This document shows, piece by piece, positions 20,880 to 33,348 of a stretch of DNA of 64,000 bases. A model generated the notes under the pieces. That model ran no database searches. It had not been told where the DNA came from and saw nothing but the letters and a program-made list of their open reading frames with translations. Within the stretch, counting starts at the first letter, position 1. Each line of letters starts with the position of its first letter. The stretch lies in NCBI RefSeq assembly GCF_000219625.1, contig NC_018202.1, positions 520,100 through 584,099 on the forward strand, given 5' to 3'. A program made the translations under genes and the position numbers. The stretch comes from Zymoseptoria tritici IPO323. Its lineage: Eukaryota; Ascomycota; Dothideomycetes; Mycosphaerellales; Mycosphaerellaceae.

Positions 20880-22589
20880 CGCCAACGGCGAAGCCAATAC
20901 AGTACAAATTTCGGTGTGGGAGGCTTTACTTCACCTGGAATTCGTCATTTGAGGGGCGTTTTGCCTCTCAGTCGCGTCGCCGTTTTGAAACCCTGCAGAG
21001 TTGTCCAGTGGCGTGGCTAGTAGAGTGTCTCGCGAGATGAGATAAGATTCTCGGACCGAACGCAACGAGGCACGACATTGCTACGTTTCCGAGAAAGTGT
21101 GCGACTGTGGCCAGGTCAACCAAGTCGTCACGACCGATCCGCACTGCTCCAGTTCAGTGCAGCTAATACACCGGGTCCAAACTGCTATGCTTCGACGGCT
21201 GAATGTCATAGTTGACGATGCTTCCTCGCAGACATAACGCGGTCCACATTGACGAATGCGGGACGACCAGTGAGCGCATCCGCATCCTCCGCCCAGCCTC
21301 TCCACACTGACACCTTTTCGCAGTAACATCGTCGCGCAGTACTCTCCCGATCATATCAACCCTCGGGAATTCGGCTTGGACGTTCCAACGCCAGAGCTTC
21401 AAATTCCGACCTACGAATTGACATCGCGCACCGTTCAGAAACCTAAACACTCTGTCATCGCACCCGCTGCGACGAGCGGTCAAGGGCATTTCAAAAGCGT
21501 TAAGGGCCACCAAGATCAAGCACGAGCCCCCCTTTTTGAGGCATCCAAAAATCTGCCGTCGCCAATACAGGCTTGCTCGCGCAATCTGACCGCAACAACA
21601 TTGGCCGTCGAGCGACACACACTTACCCATCAAGTACGCCGAGCAAAAGCAAGATCGCCGCAGCGACGCCATTGTCCGCGAGGTTAACGACGACGGCTAA
21701 CTATTTCCCGCCACTACTTTCTGAGCTGAGCCCGACGTCTGTTCTGCATTGCCGAGCATTCGAGACGGCGGGATGGTTTTTTACCAGAGCGAGTTGTTCC
21801 ACGCCATCTACAGATCCCCGTGAATTAGGCCATTGCGACAAGGCCGCAAATCAAAGGTGATCGACTCTGCTTCATCCACCATCCCTCACTGCATTAACGA
21901 GTTCATCGACCACCTCAAAGCCATCCACCCTTCGTCCACCATCTCAAATCCATCAACGACCTTATCCACTACCCGAAGGCCATACTTGCACCACGCAATG
22001 CCCGACAGAAACCGGAAACGCGATCAAGACGGCGATGACAGCGACACAATCATGGACGTCGATCATGTCTTCTCGCTCTTCAGGCGAGACTCAGACCACG
22101 TCCGTATTCCGAAAGAGTAAATCCAAACGGCGAGGACGTTGGAGTTGTTTCACAGCAAGCTTGAGGCAATGCTGAGTGACGAGGTCGCCGTTACGAGGAA
22201 GCTGAAGTGGGAAACTGAGTCTTCCAAGGCGTCGATGCGGTCAGAGCTGATACAGCTGACGAAGATGACAGTGGCAACACCAACGGTCTCGTCGCCCACC
22301 AATCGTTGATGTCCGGCGGAGATGTCGCACATTCACGGCACCAAGCGTGCCCACTCTCCCGGTCAGCTTAGCCCAGCTCCACCCCGCCAACAAGCTTCGC
22401 ATCACGGAGGGAACGGTGGCTCCTGTATTCGAGGTACCATCAGTCCCATGAAGCAGTTCCACTTTGCGAACACTGCGCAGGCCGCCAGAACAAACCTCAG
22501 TTAGCGGACACAAACTTCACTTGACATCCTCCAAGACTTAAGCCGGATCTGCAAGGTCTCTGCAAGTCTCCTCTTCATCACCGAGATGG
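20880..22589. other. Mixed sequence with a possible gene relic
   Basis: A plus-strand frame from about 21998 (MPDRNRKRDQDGDDSDT) continues past stops as protein-like sequence (ELFHSKLEAMLSDEVAVTRK) and on to a segment starting at 22322 (MSHIHGTKRAHSPGQ), all in one frame. This looks like a decayed or intron-containing gene with a coiled-coil middle, lying just upstream of the C48 protease relic. It could be that gene's 5' exons or a separate gene. Nothing recognisable was found between 20880 and 21830. Confidence 0.3.
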
Positions 22590-25170
22590 CGCCTAAGTCA
22601 TCCATCCCAGCAACGTACACAGTCGTCCGGCGAAAGCTTTAGCGACGAACTCAGCTAGCCCCTTGAATACTCTCAGCCTGCAGCACAAATCAACAACGAC
22701 CAGATTCAGCAGGCTGTCAAGTCTCACAAAGAGAGAGTATGTTTCAATACAGCATTATCGTGTCCGCTAGATTCCGTGTCTGATCTTCACCTCCACCTTC
22801 AGTCCCAAGCCCGCCGTGCAGAACGTGAACATGCTATCCGAGCCGAGCGGAAGAAAAACCTCGCACGTATTGCGAAGCGCAAGACAGAATGCGAGCGGAA
22901 GTATGAGGAAAACCGGTGGGTCGTCCGAACAAGCGAGCGATCAAGTGGAGATCGTCAAGGGCATGAAAGCCGGCGGCGCGTCATTTGGAGATCCTTAACG
23001 AGCGGACAGTGGAGACTGTCAAGGTCATGGAAGCCAGGGGTGTCCCTCAGAGCCCACTCACTCCATAAGACTCAGCGGCATTTTGGTCGGCAGTCCACTT
23101 TAATGGACGAGCACTGAACATCACAAGCTACCCGAGCCTACCTCCTGAAGCAGCAGATCAGCTGTGTACTCCTCCAATCCCGATAAGATCGTCGTCGCTC
23201 CTTACTTGACCCGATTCACCGAGTAGGGACTTCGACCTCTCCGATCCTACCGCAAAGTTCGATCCGACAATTGGCCTGCGATAGACCTTCTCGATCTTGT
23301 TCGCCTGTTCCGTCTCGGGCAGAATTGCAATGACGCGCTGGCTTTAATCGTTTCCCTTCGGACGCCTGCACCAAGCAATACCAGATCCCGAGAAGCTGCC
23401 GGCAATAGGTAAGAGGAAGACCATGACCATTCCGAGAAAGAGCTTCAAGAACGCCCGAGTCCTGAACAAGGCGCCTATGAGGAGCAAGGTGTTGTAGAGT
23501 TATCGAAGCAGAGATAGGTTGATGCTAGGTGAGTCCAACACGCAATACAGCTACTGCACACTTCATCCCTGGTAATTGAAGTGCTAACGACATCGACTAT
23601 GCCGGCAGCGACAGCCAGGCTGCCCAGTTCGAGGGCAACGCAGATGGCTTCGGCAGCGACAGCGACAACGACAGTGAGAGCGACAGCGATGGCGACGGCG
23701 ATGTTGCTCCTAATGATGCTGGTCCTAATGATCTTGATGCCGACACCGAGTCGATCCAAACCTCACGATCCAACGGGGTTGCGCGACATACTGTTCCCGA
23801 GAAGCGCCGGCAGTCTTCCTCTGTATCACCTTCCATGTACTCAAACAAGCGCCAACGCCGCGGAAGTGACGCAGATCCTACGCTCCTGTCCGGGCAAGTT
23901 CCGAATCCCGGAAACCACACCCCAAGCTTGTCCATCGTGGGGGATGGGAATGAATAGGATGTGCCTAGCGAGATCTCCCAAGATGCTGCAGGGGATCCGT
24001 TTGCACAACCGGAGTTCGAGCTGAACCCCGTCTTGGCCGAAGACGAGGCATACTCGAGCTCTCTACATGAGACAAAGGCTTCAATCCTAATCCTTGAGCA
24101 GTCGAAGCTTTCCCAAGAGCACGCCGACCCAGAATCTAAAGACGATCTAGTCCCTGCAGACATTGCAAAGGCAGCGAGTGCAATAAACCTTGACCACTCG
24201 ACCCGTTCCACGCAGCATGCGGCGTCGGGAAAACACCCAGCATGCCAGGTCCACAAGGTCCTGCCAAATAAGGCAAGCTTATCAAATCTCATGCGACACT
24301 CGACTGCAGCACTCTCTCAGCACGACTCAGCTTCAGTTCCGGCACTCTCACAGCACGACTCGACTGCAGCTATCATCCTGCAGGTTCAACCTGTCGGGTC
24401 GACTTCCTCCGCTCGGGATTTTACATATGTGCTGGAAAACCTGCTTTCGACTGACGAAATCAAGAGTGCAACAACCCCTTCTCATCCCGTCAGAGTGTGC
24501 CGCAAGCTCACGGACTACACTCCGACGCTGTAGGCCGCTGAATCACTATGCACCAGACGCGGTGCCGAACATTCTGCTCCCAATGTGTGACGGTGCCCAT
24601 TGGGTCCTTGTGGCACCGATGGAAATCTGACAGATCCGAGTCTACTGTTTCTGCGAGCAGCTCAGACTGAAAACAGAAATGTGGGTTATCGACCAAGAAT
24701 GTCTCCAACAGGTCGACACAACAAGTCGCGGCGTCTTCACTATCCTGAATGCCGCTCACTTCGGCAACGACATCTCGAACGGCGAAGATGTCAAGGTCGA
24801 CACCTTGGTAGTGCGACGGGTGCTTGCTGCTGTGCTCCACGCCAACTCTCAAGAGATCGCAGTTAACCATCTACAGTTTAGGAGATCCGGAAGTGCCCGA
24901 AGCACAGTCTCTCTCAGCCGCTCGGCATGCCCAAAACCCGTCGCAGATTGAAAAAGCTTCGAAAACAGGAACGCAACCGCCGCATCGCCCCGACACAATC
25001 CCTACTGACCTTAAAGCGGCTAGACGCTACGCTCATTCAAACAGAAGCACGCTCCGACACAGGATTCAGTGCCGAGATCTACGATACTGTCGTGACCCTC
25101 GGGGACAGCAGCAACGCCGTGCGAAAGCTATAATGGCTGCCGTGCTAGGCCTCGACCCGGTATAGCTGCA
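22590..25170 (+). pseudogene. Decayed Ulp1/C48-type cysteine protease gene
   Basis: The 5' part encodes a Gln/Ser-rich segment and a highly charged helix (RRAEREHAIRAERKKNLA, about 22810-22910). An acidic Asp/Ser run and a basic KRRQSSSV...KRQRRGSD segment follow (23640-23870). A catalytic domain lies at 24540-24880: NILLPMCDGAHWVLVAP with the catalytic His, and CLQQVDTTSRGVFTILNAA where the catalytic Cys should be. Compared with the copy at 37214-38682 three things are broken. The nucleophile Cys is Arg (CGC at 24727-24729), the segment with the catalytic Asp is missing or scrambled after HWVLVAP, and the frame contains several stops and at least one shift. C48 proteases cleave SUMO-like conjugates; this copy cannot. 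Confidence 0.65.
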
Positions 25171-26193
25171 GACTAGATGCAGACAATCGATCGCAGAATA
25201 GGAGGACTCTCGCGTTCGCTTGGATCAGCAGAGAAATGAGGGCTATGCAAAAGCGCTCGAATAATAAAGGACATGTGGAGTGCTGTTCACCACATGCGTA
25301 ATAGGCACGAGCGGCACGACGTTTCTGGCCGGCACCCGTCCAAGATTGTAGTCCTGTGCTTGTCCTTCTACCGGTGGGTGGCGGTGACTGGGCGAAACCA
25401 TGGCGAAACAGTAAGCACTGGCTCCCAAAAGTAATGGAAAGTGGAGGAAACAATGCCTGCGAGATAGCTTAGCTGCAGGATTGTATGTCGTGTACTACCG
25501 TCCTATGCAGGTCCGTAGGATTTCGTGCAGACGTCTACATATGCATGCGTCCGCGGCGTCTGTTCTACGCCACCGCCGTGCATCCCAGCTATAAGTCCTG
25601 CGGCAAAAGTACCCGTGCGTAGCCCGAGCTGGGCGCATTGCTCGCGGTGCACTGATCAGTCTTTGCTCTGGGGTCGCAGTGCGGTCGTTCTCCCATTGCG
25701 GTGTTCGCGATGGTATCAACGATCTCTCGGACGAGTGATCGGCACTGTTGCGACCACTACGGCGGGGACGATCTGCTCTGCCGATGACCCGACCACCGCC
25801 TCCATCTATCTCATGTCGACATGTGTTACGGCGACGAGGCAATATCTGGTCTATACGATCAGCACGGTTACCAACTCGTAGCCGTGCCCAGCCGCGTCCA
25901 ATTCACGTGCATCTTTACCTTGCATTATACCTTCTGACCCTGCACTCCCGACTTTTGCTGGCACACTTGCACGCCGCTGCCAACTTTCCTCGCACCTCAG
26001 ACCACCTAACGTCGTCGGTATGCCACCGCTTCAGCTCTCTGTTCCGCCCGTCGAGATATTTCCGCCCGACTCTACCCCTGTCGAAACCCTTCGGGCGGGA
26101 AGCGGCACACAGTAGAGATTCATGTCTCAGCATAGTAACACGACCCACTCCGACGCAGAGTCTGGTTACCGCAACCACGTGGGCGACATGCTA
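25171..26193. other. Intergenic, nothing recognised
   Basis: Normal-GC sequence up to the copia insertion. Small ORFs on both strands (for example 25495-25842 and 25748-26272) overlap without recognisable domains and the longest runs into the LTR, so they are considered chance. Confidence 0.3.
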
Positions 26194-26198
26194 CCCGG

Positions 26199-26319
26199 TG
26201 TTGAAATACGGTGGCTGGCAATGGCTGGCTAGCTCCAAATGGTGTATATTAGTAATATCTCTCTCTTGTTAGTAGTTAGTTCTTCAATAGATCACTCTAT
26301 TAATCATACATTTTCAACA
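26199..26319 (+). repeat. 5' LTR of copia element
   Basis: Starts TGTTGAAA and ends TTTTCAACA, so it carries the TG...CA terminal inverted motif. It is 121 bp and aligns end to end with 32976-33096. Confidence 0.92.
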
Positions 26320-26335
26320 GGTTATAAGCCCGGGT
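26320..26335 (+). other. Primer binding site, initiator-tRNA-Met anticodon arm type
   Basis: Directly after the 5' LTR is GGTTATAAGCCCGGG. Allowing one TG-to-TA change this equals GGTTATGAGCCC, which is complementary to the anticodon stem-loop of initiator tRNA-Met. Priming by a half-tRNA cut in the anticodon loop is known for copia-type elements. The mapping rests on complementarity recalled from the tRNA family. Confidence 0.55.
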
Positions 26336-27099
26336 TTTGCGCATAACACATTATTGTTGTTATTATTTATATACTCTACTATACGCTTATACCGTTATAC
26401 TACCGAATTTAAGATAACACCTTATTAAAACCCTAGAATTAATGGCCTCGGTTACGGATTTACCCGCCACCGCTTAAAATTAAGAGGCTAGGCATAGCTA
26501 GCGTAAAAAACCTCTTACGCTAAAATTACTAGCTATTTTAATTAATACTTATACTAACCTCCTTACTTTATAACAAAATCAAACGCTAATATAGATACTA
26601 GACGAGACATAAAAGGCACTACCTCCTCCTTACGAAAGAGATATAACGTATAGCTCGTATCCTTCTTCGATTCCCTCTACGTTAATCTTCGACCTTACCG
26701 TTATCGTTACCTCCTTCGAAGCCGTCTACGCCTTAAGAAACCCTTACCTAGACGCCTCCTTACTAAACGCTCCTTCCCGTATATCGTCGAAATAATATAA
26801 GAAGAAGTCGCCGCCGGTAAGCTCCTAAAGCTCGACATCGATCTAATCCCTTTTAGATACGAATCCGACTTTAAACCCTCGAAGCGACATCGTAAGGAAT
26901 ACGGATCTCCGTCTCTAAGAGTAGTCGCCCTCGATATACCCGATCCTCTATCGCCTACCCTTCGAGACTTCTTTAGACTCGTTCCCCTTATACTACCTAC
27001 TCTATGTCTTCGGGTCGATAAAGATAGAGAAGACGAATAATACCTTTATTTCTCTCGAGCCGAATCCGTACCGCCGTATAAAGGATACGATCTTCCGAT

Positions 27100-28000
27100 A
27101 TACTAAACTCGTAAGATCCTTCGAAGACTATTAGAACTATCGAACTCCTTTCCGATTATACGACTATATCTTTAGCTCCGGTAGCCGATAAACCGCTAAC
27201 CCTATTAGTCCCTCTCCTAGAGGAGAAAGACGACTAGGTCCTCTAGAGCGATAAGATCTAGAATTAACTTATCGCCTTTAGCTATAGTGCTATTATTAAG
27301 ATAGATAAGCTAGAGAATAACGCTACGTTACTATACGAAGGCCCGGACTAGGTTAAATACTAACGGGATTTTAGAGATAAGTAAGAGCGCGCTATAGGTG
27401 TTATCCGAGATCGCTATAGATATAACGCTAAACAACTTATTCTCGATATAGAAGAGAAGACCTTCTCTCCCTTTAGCGCGCTTAGTACTCTACGCGAGCA
27501 TTTCGCGAAGGGCGGAGCTAGCGAATTCGCTCGAATCTTAACCCTCTAGAATCTAATTACGATAGATAAGGCTAAGGGCATCGGTTACTACGGTTCTAAG
27601 ATTATAGAAGACTATAGAATCGCTTCGCCGAGATTAATTCCTCCTTAAAGATACTAGAGCCGTACGTAGTCTAGAAGTTTATTACTAGATTACCGGAAAC
27701 CTTCGAACCGTTTATTATATCGTTTAACTAAACTAATAAGCTTATTCCGAAAACCGTAAACAACGCTATAACTATCGCTACTATATCCCTTAGAGAAGCT
27801 ATATCCGCCGTAGAAGACTTCGAAAGTCGTCGAGTCGCTACGAACGCCGGAGAGGAACTCGGACTATATAGTAGTGCTCGGCGAGCCGCGTCTACGAGAC
27901 GCTCTATACCTCGCGATTAGTATAAATACTACAAACGTCGTTACCGAGGAGAATACTTCTCGCTAAATCTAGATAAGGCACCCGAATAGTAGAAGAAGTA
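27100..28000 (+). pseudogene. copia gag (RIP-inactivated)
   Basis: A gag-like segment is readable in one frame with stops (TLREHFAKGGASEFARIL near 27500). A remnant CCHC zinc knuckle lies near 27925-27985 (YKYYKRRYRGEYFS), where Cys codons have become Tyr by TGT/TGC to TAT/TAC. The start is not definable; the leader between the PBS and about 27100 is about 750 bp and unassigned. Confidence 0.6.
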
Positions 28001-28184
28001 GTAATAGGGAGACTCTTACGAGTCGAAGAAACGTAAGGCTAACGACGGAGAAGAAACGTATCTTAACTATCGACCCGCTAGAAAGGATAATTCCTATAGA
28101 ATCTTACTAACTAGTAACCTCGCCTTTACGAGCAACTCGTCCGGCGAATCCTTCGCTTTTTATAAAGGCTTAAATATATTTAAT

Positions 28185-31100
28185 ACTTAGGTTATCGACT
28201 CCGGCTATATATCCTACCTTATCGGAAGAAAGGATATCTTTATATTAATAACGCCTATTAAGGGTTATACCTCTTACGGCATAGGTAGCAACGCTATTAG
28301 CCCTTCTTATATTAGTAACATTCGGATACCTACTAAAGTTAACAGCAAACTATACTAGCTAAACATCTCGAACGTTAAATACTTACCTTAAGCGGGGGTA
28401 AATCTCCTCTCTCTCGAGATAATTTAGCCTCTCTTCGACAACATCCGCCCCTTTAAGAACGGTATGTCCTTTATTAAAGGAAACCGAGCATTTAATACTA
28501 TATTTAATAGTAGCTTACTTATCCTCGATACCCTTCCTACTTAACTAATACTAGGAGAAGACTTCTACCTCGCTACGTACGAAGTATAAGCTAGCTAGTC
28601 GTAGCTCTAGTACGAGCGTATAGGACATCTCGGCGAATAGAGCCTATAACGCCTTCGTTAGATAACTACTAGTATAGAACATAACCGTCTTAATAGGCTA
28701 TATCTCTATAAATTATACGTTATAGGCCGTTTTTACGCTAAACTATATTACGGACACATTAAACCTTCCGAAAAGAAACTCGAGCTACTCTATTTAGACT
28801 TAAAATACGGCCTAAGAAACACGCCTAGATACGACAAATTAAGATACTAGCTTACTATTATTAACGACTTTACGACGAACACCGACTATAAACCGTACGA
28901 ACACGTCCGAGATGTACTTAGTTACCTTTAATACTATCTAAATCGGTACGAGACAGATGTATTTAAGTGTCGCCGTATTCGCCTTAACTAAGGTAGCGAG
29001 TTCTTTATAACGCTGTTTAAAACGTTCTACTATAGCGCTAGAATCGAGCTCGAATTTACCTCTACGGAACAGAGCTAATTAAATAGTCTCGCCGAAGTCG
29101 TAAATAAGATTATTCTCGAGAAACTCGAACTAACGATATACGCCGGTAACATTACGTAGAAATAGTAGCCCGCCGTTGTTTAATTAATAGCCTACCTACG
29201 TAATCGTTCCCCTAATTCGAAGTATAGAATTACCGGCTACGAAGCCTTCTATAGCGAACGGCCAGACCTATTAAACATTCGAAAACTAGGCTCGAAAGCC
29301 TATTGCCTTACAAAAGAAGCTAAGGACCGCCTAGGTTATATCGACCGTATAGAGATTAGGTAGCTTCTTAGTTTTAAGGGCAACCGCTAATACCTTATTA
29401 TCTGTCCGCATTAGAAAGAGCCTCGCTAGGTTTAAAATGTCGTGTTTAAAGAACACCGTAAACACGTCCGAATCCCGGAATCTAAAAGCGATACGAGTAA
29501 AGATAAGGCTCCTCCGCCTAAGCGTATAGAACGCCCTATTAGACTCCTTAGTCCGGTTTAACGTTCTAGGCCTATACTAATTTTATTACTAATTTTATTA
29601 ACCGCCGCTCTAGGGGGAGAGAAAATAGATAAATTAGCGGACAATAAAAGCGACGATAATCTAACTCCTCCTCCTCCGTCGCCGCCTAAAATAACACTAA
29701 CGCCTCCGCGAGGGCAAACTCCTTCGTCTTCTAAAATAACACTAACGCCTCCGCGAGAGCTAATACCTCCGCGAGAGCTAACGCCCCCGCCGCCTCCGCT
29801 AGTAGAAACTATTAACGGCGTTCTTCTAGAAGGAATAAAGCGACAACGGTAGAAGAACTTACTCTTCCCTAAAGCTAAATACGCCCTATTCTACGTACGT
29901 ACGAATCCCTTAACGAAGACTCTCGACTAGTATCCTACCCTATAGCAAATAATAATATATACGTTTCTCGCTACTACCGCCGCGGCCTTTAAACCCTTTA
30001 AGCCGCGAACTATACCGGAAGCGAAGAATAGTATATACTAGTCTAAATAGTATAGCGCTATAGGCGAGGAAGTTAAGTCTCTACGGAAAAATAAGACCTA
30101 GCGATTAAAGAAGCGCTCCTAAGTTACTTCGACCGCGAATATCCTACTAGGGAGATAGGTCTTTAAGCTTAAACGAGGACCGAACGGCGAGATCCTTAAG
30201 TAGAAGGCTAGATAGGTTATTAAAGGATATAAATAAGAAGAGGGCTCAGACTACACCGAGACCTTCGTATCTATTATTAAACTAATAAGCTATAAGGCTA
30301 TCTTTACTATTACCGCCGTACTAGACTACGAGATCGAACAGATAGACGTTAAGACTACCTTCCTCTACGGGCTTATTAAGGACACCGTCTACGTCGAACA
30401 GCCGGACGTTTATCTACTTAATCGTACTCTTTACGGCCTTAAATAGTCCCCTCGAACCTAGTACGAGACATTAACCGCCTACTTTAAGAAGATCGGGTTT
30501 AAGCTACTCGACGCCGATATTAGCGTCTTTATCCGAGACAATATCTTTATCGCGGTATACGTTAATAATCTACTTATCGTTAGGCCTTTAAAGAAAGAGA
30601 TTAGCGGCATTAAAGCCTAGCTCTCGAAGAGATTTAAAATATCGGACCTTAGCCCCTACGCCTACTACCTCGGAATAACTATACGAAGAGACCGCGTTAA
30701 CCGAAAGATCTACCTTAGCTAATAGGCCTATATTAAGAAGTTCCTCCGCGACTATAATATATAGGAATAGAAAGTAAAGACTACGCCTATAGATTCGTCC
30801 ATAAAAATCGAACTAGTAGAAGAAGGGTACACCGCTTTAGATAAACTACGTAAGAAATACTAATCGGTAGTAGGATTACTAATGTACGCTATACTTAGAA
30901 CACGCCTAGATATCGCCTACTTAGTATCTATCGTTAGTCGGTTCTACGCTAACCCTACGGAAACGTACTAGAAGCTCGTTAAGCGGATTATAGCCTACCT
31001 TCGTTATACTATTTAATTCGAACTTATGTTTTAGGGAGACCTACGACTACTAAGCGGGTATATAGACGCCGACTAGGCTAGAGACATCGAGATACGCCGC

Positions 31101-31565
31101 TCTACGTTAGGCTAGATATTTAGCCTTAGTAGCGGAGCTATTAGCTAGTCGTCTAAACGATAGACGAGGGTAGCGCTATCGATAGTCGAAGTAGAATATA
31201 TAGGACAAACGTAGGCTACGAAAGAAGCTATCTAGTTAAAGTCGCTACTTAATTAACTCCTTCCCGAAGGAAATTAAGGACTATAAGCGACGATTATATA
31301 CTACGATAACTAAGGCGCGATAGTACTCGCGAAGAACCCCGCTTTCTATTCTCGATTAAAACACTTTAGCGTAGACACTTACTTTATCCGCGAGCGGGTA
31401 TAAGAAGGAGATGTCGAGCTAGTATAGGTCGAGACTAAGAAGATAATAGCGGACGGCCTTACTAAACCGCTTCTAAACCGACAATTCTACGTATTTCGGA
31501 AGGCTATCGGATTATTACTCCCGTCTACGGTAGTAATACTAAAGTAGCTAGAAGACATAAAATAA
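28185..31565 (+). pseudogene. copia pol: protease, integrase, RT, RNase H (RIP-inactivated)
   Basis: The protease active site VIDSG lies at about 28190. The integrase region holds GHIKPSEKK and the DNGTEF-like GSEFF (about 28750-29100). The RT region holds DVKTTFLYGLIKDTVYVEQP and LYGLK (about 30345-30440), then YVNNLLI at about 30560 where the family has YVDDLLI. RNase H follows with SGYIDADWA near 31060-31080 and KHFSVDTYFIRE near 31355. Both catalytic Asp of the RT box are Asn, each by a G-to-A transition. Gln and Trp codons are frequently TAG/TAA. No frameshift is evident over RT/RNase H. Confidence 0.85.
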
Positions 31566-31849
31566 GTTAGCCGACTAGGGGGAGTCTAACTAGGGGGAGC
31601 CGCGCTAAGACGGCGACGGCGACATCGTTATTAACGCTATTAATTTTCTACGATAACGAGCCCTAAGCTAATACCGTCTAGAAGGATCCTACGAAGTTTA
31701 AGGACAAGTTAACCGATCGTTTATTAAGATATCGCTATCGACCCTAAATCCTTATATAAAAGTTCGAGTTATATAATCCTCGGCGCTAACCTTAGCACTA
31801 GAGTATAAGGATTTTCTAACTTTAGAACTAAACTTACTTCCTTTCTCGA

Positions 31850-32930
31850 ATATCCGATACTTCTAAGACCTACGTAAACAATTATAGAGGACACCCCTTT
31901 CTACCGAAACTATATATATAGAACCGAGTCTAGATTTAAGCTTACGGAGAACGAATTTGTCCGCCCTACCTTAAGAAGAATTAACTTAGACTAGTTAATA
32001 CCTCTGTCCGATATAGCTAACTTTCTAGACACCGCTACCGGAAGAGTTCTTCGCTAGAGAATTAAATAGCGACGCCCCTTACTCCCTAAAAACCTTACTA
32101 GTATAGACTTTAGTATACTTACCCTAGAGACTCTTAAAAGAATCTATAGGGACTACTTTATATCTACCGAGCAATTAAAGGACTACCGCTAAATAGCTAG
32201 GATACTATAAGCCTTTAACTAGGGATCTAAGGAGAAATACGGTTATAAGAGACTATATATTTACCCTAAGCTACTCGCCTTCTTATCCGACTAAGAACGA
32301 GTAAACTAGTTAACTACGTACGACGACGCTAAAGACTCGGACCTTTAGACCGCTTTTTAGATAGCTAGTAAGACGAGGAACAGACTGCTCGAGCCCTATA
32401 CTACTTAGACCTAGATCGTACTAGTTAAGAGCCCCTAAGCTAACTAGGTAAAAGACTCTAACTAGAGCTAACGCCCGTAGTACGTATAGGCCTTTACAAT
32501 CGTTAGTAGACTAACTAAACATAGGAAGAACCTCTTTATCTACGACTACGACGGCGGAAGCCTTATACGTCGACATAAGGAAGCTAAGCTAAATAAAATC
32601 TACGGAAGTATCGTCCGCTTCTATAACAAAGTCCGGTCTACCTAGCGAATTAACCGAGTGTTTATAGGTAATATCTATAACGATTTTATTACCGACACTA
32701 TAGACTAGGCTTAATTTAGCGACACTAGTATTAAAATCGATAAGAATTACTATATCGGACATACTATACGCTAGGTTTATAAGATAAGCTAGATAAAGGA
32801 CCGTTACTTCGATCCTAACGACAAGAAGTACGGCCTTAACGATCTAAGGTAGGAATCCTTTGTTGAAATAGAATACTTAACGGAACACTATACTACTAAG
32901 TAAGAGTAAGCTAGTACTCTTCCCTTATAG
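31850..32930 (+). pseudogene. Extra 3' ORF in the copia element, unrecognised
   Basis: Between the end of RNase H and the 3' LTR one plus-strand frame reads as coherent protein for about 350 codons, interrupted only by RIP-type stops. It includes TENEFVRPTLRRINLD, KEKYGYKRLYIYPKLLAFLS, RKNLFIYDYDGGSLIRRHKE and DRYFDPNDKKYGLNDLR. A polypurine-like CTAGGGGGAG occurs at about 31575, where a typical copia would end, and another just before the 3' LTR. The ORF may be an acquired gene or a third element-specific protein. I do not recognise the family. Confidence 0.5.
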
Positions 32931-32975
32931 AGGGTTTAACGAGGCTAGTAGCATAGAACAGCTAACGAGGGGGAG

Positions 32976-33096
32976 TATTAAAATACGGTGGCTGGCAATA
33001 GCTAGCTAGCTCCAAATAGTGTATATTAGTAATATCTCTCTCTTGTTGGTAGTTAGTTCTTTAATAGATCACTCCATCAATCATACATTTTCAACA
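32976..33096 (+). repeat. 3' LTR of copia element
   Basis: Starts TATTAAAA (the 5' LTR has TGTTGAAA) and ends TTTTCAACA. It is preceded by a polypurine tract AACGAGGGGGAG and followed by the CCCGG target duplication. Confidence 0.92.
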
Positions 33097-33348
33097 CCCG
33101 GTACATAGATCAACATGACACAATGCTGAGCCCATTTCCCGCCTTTACATGTTGAGCCAGTGGCATACAAGAACGTCTCAAATCTCGTTCCTTGCTCTGT
33201 CCTTTCGCTAAAACTTCAGCCAACCGGTAGTGCGACCCTACCGAGTCAACAATTTCTCCCCTACCAACTCTCCATTCGAGCGACCCGGATCCCTCCCAAG
33301 TCTGGAGAAGATCCACTCGTTCCTCGACTAGCATTTCACTAATCCGGC

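Larger units (their letters stand above)
26199..33096 (+). mobile_element. RIP-mutated Ty1/copia LTR retrotransposon, complete
   Basis: The 6898-bp element is bounded by two 121-bp LTRs and by the 5-bp target duplication CCCGG (26194-26198 and 33097-33101). Protein order is gag, protease, integrase, reverse transcriptase, RNase H, which defines the copia superfamily. An additional ORF lies before the 3' LTR. Reading frames are kept but carry dozens of TAA/TAG codons at Gln and Trp positions, plus Asp-to-Asn and Cys-to-Tyr changes, all G:C to A:T. The LTR pair differs almost only by such transitions, the 3' LTR being more mutated. Confidence 0.92.
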
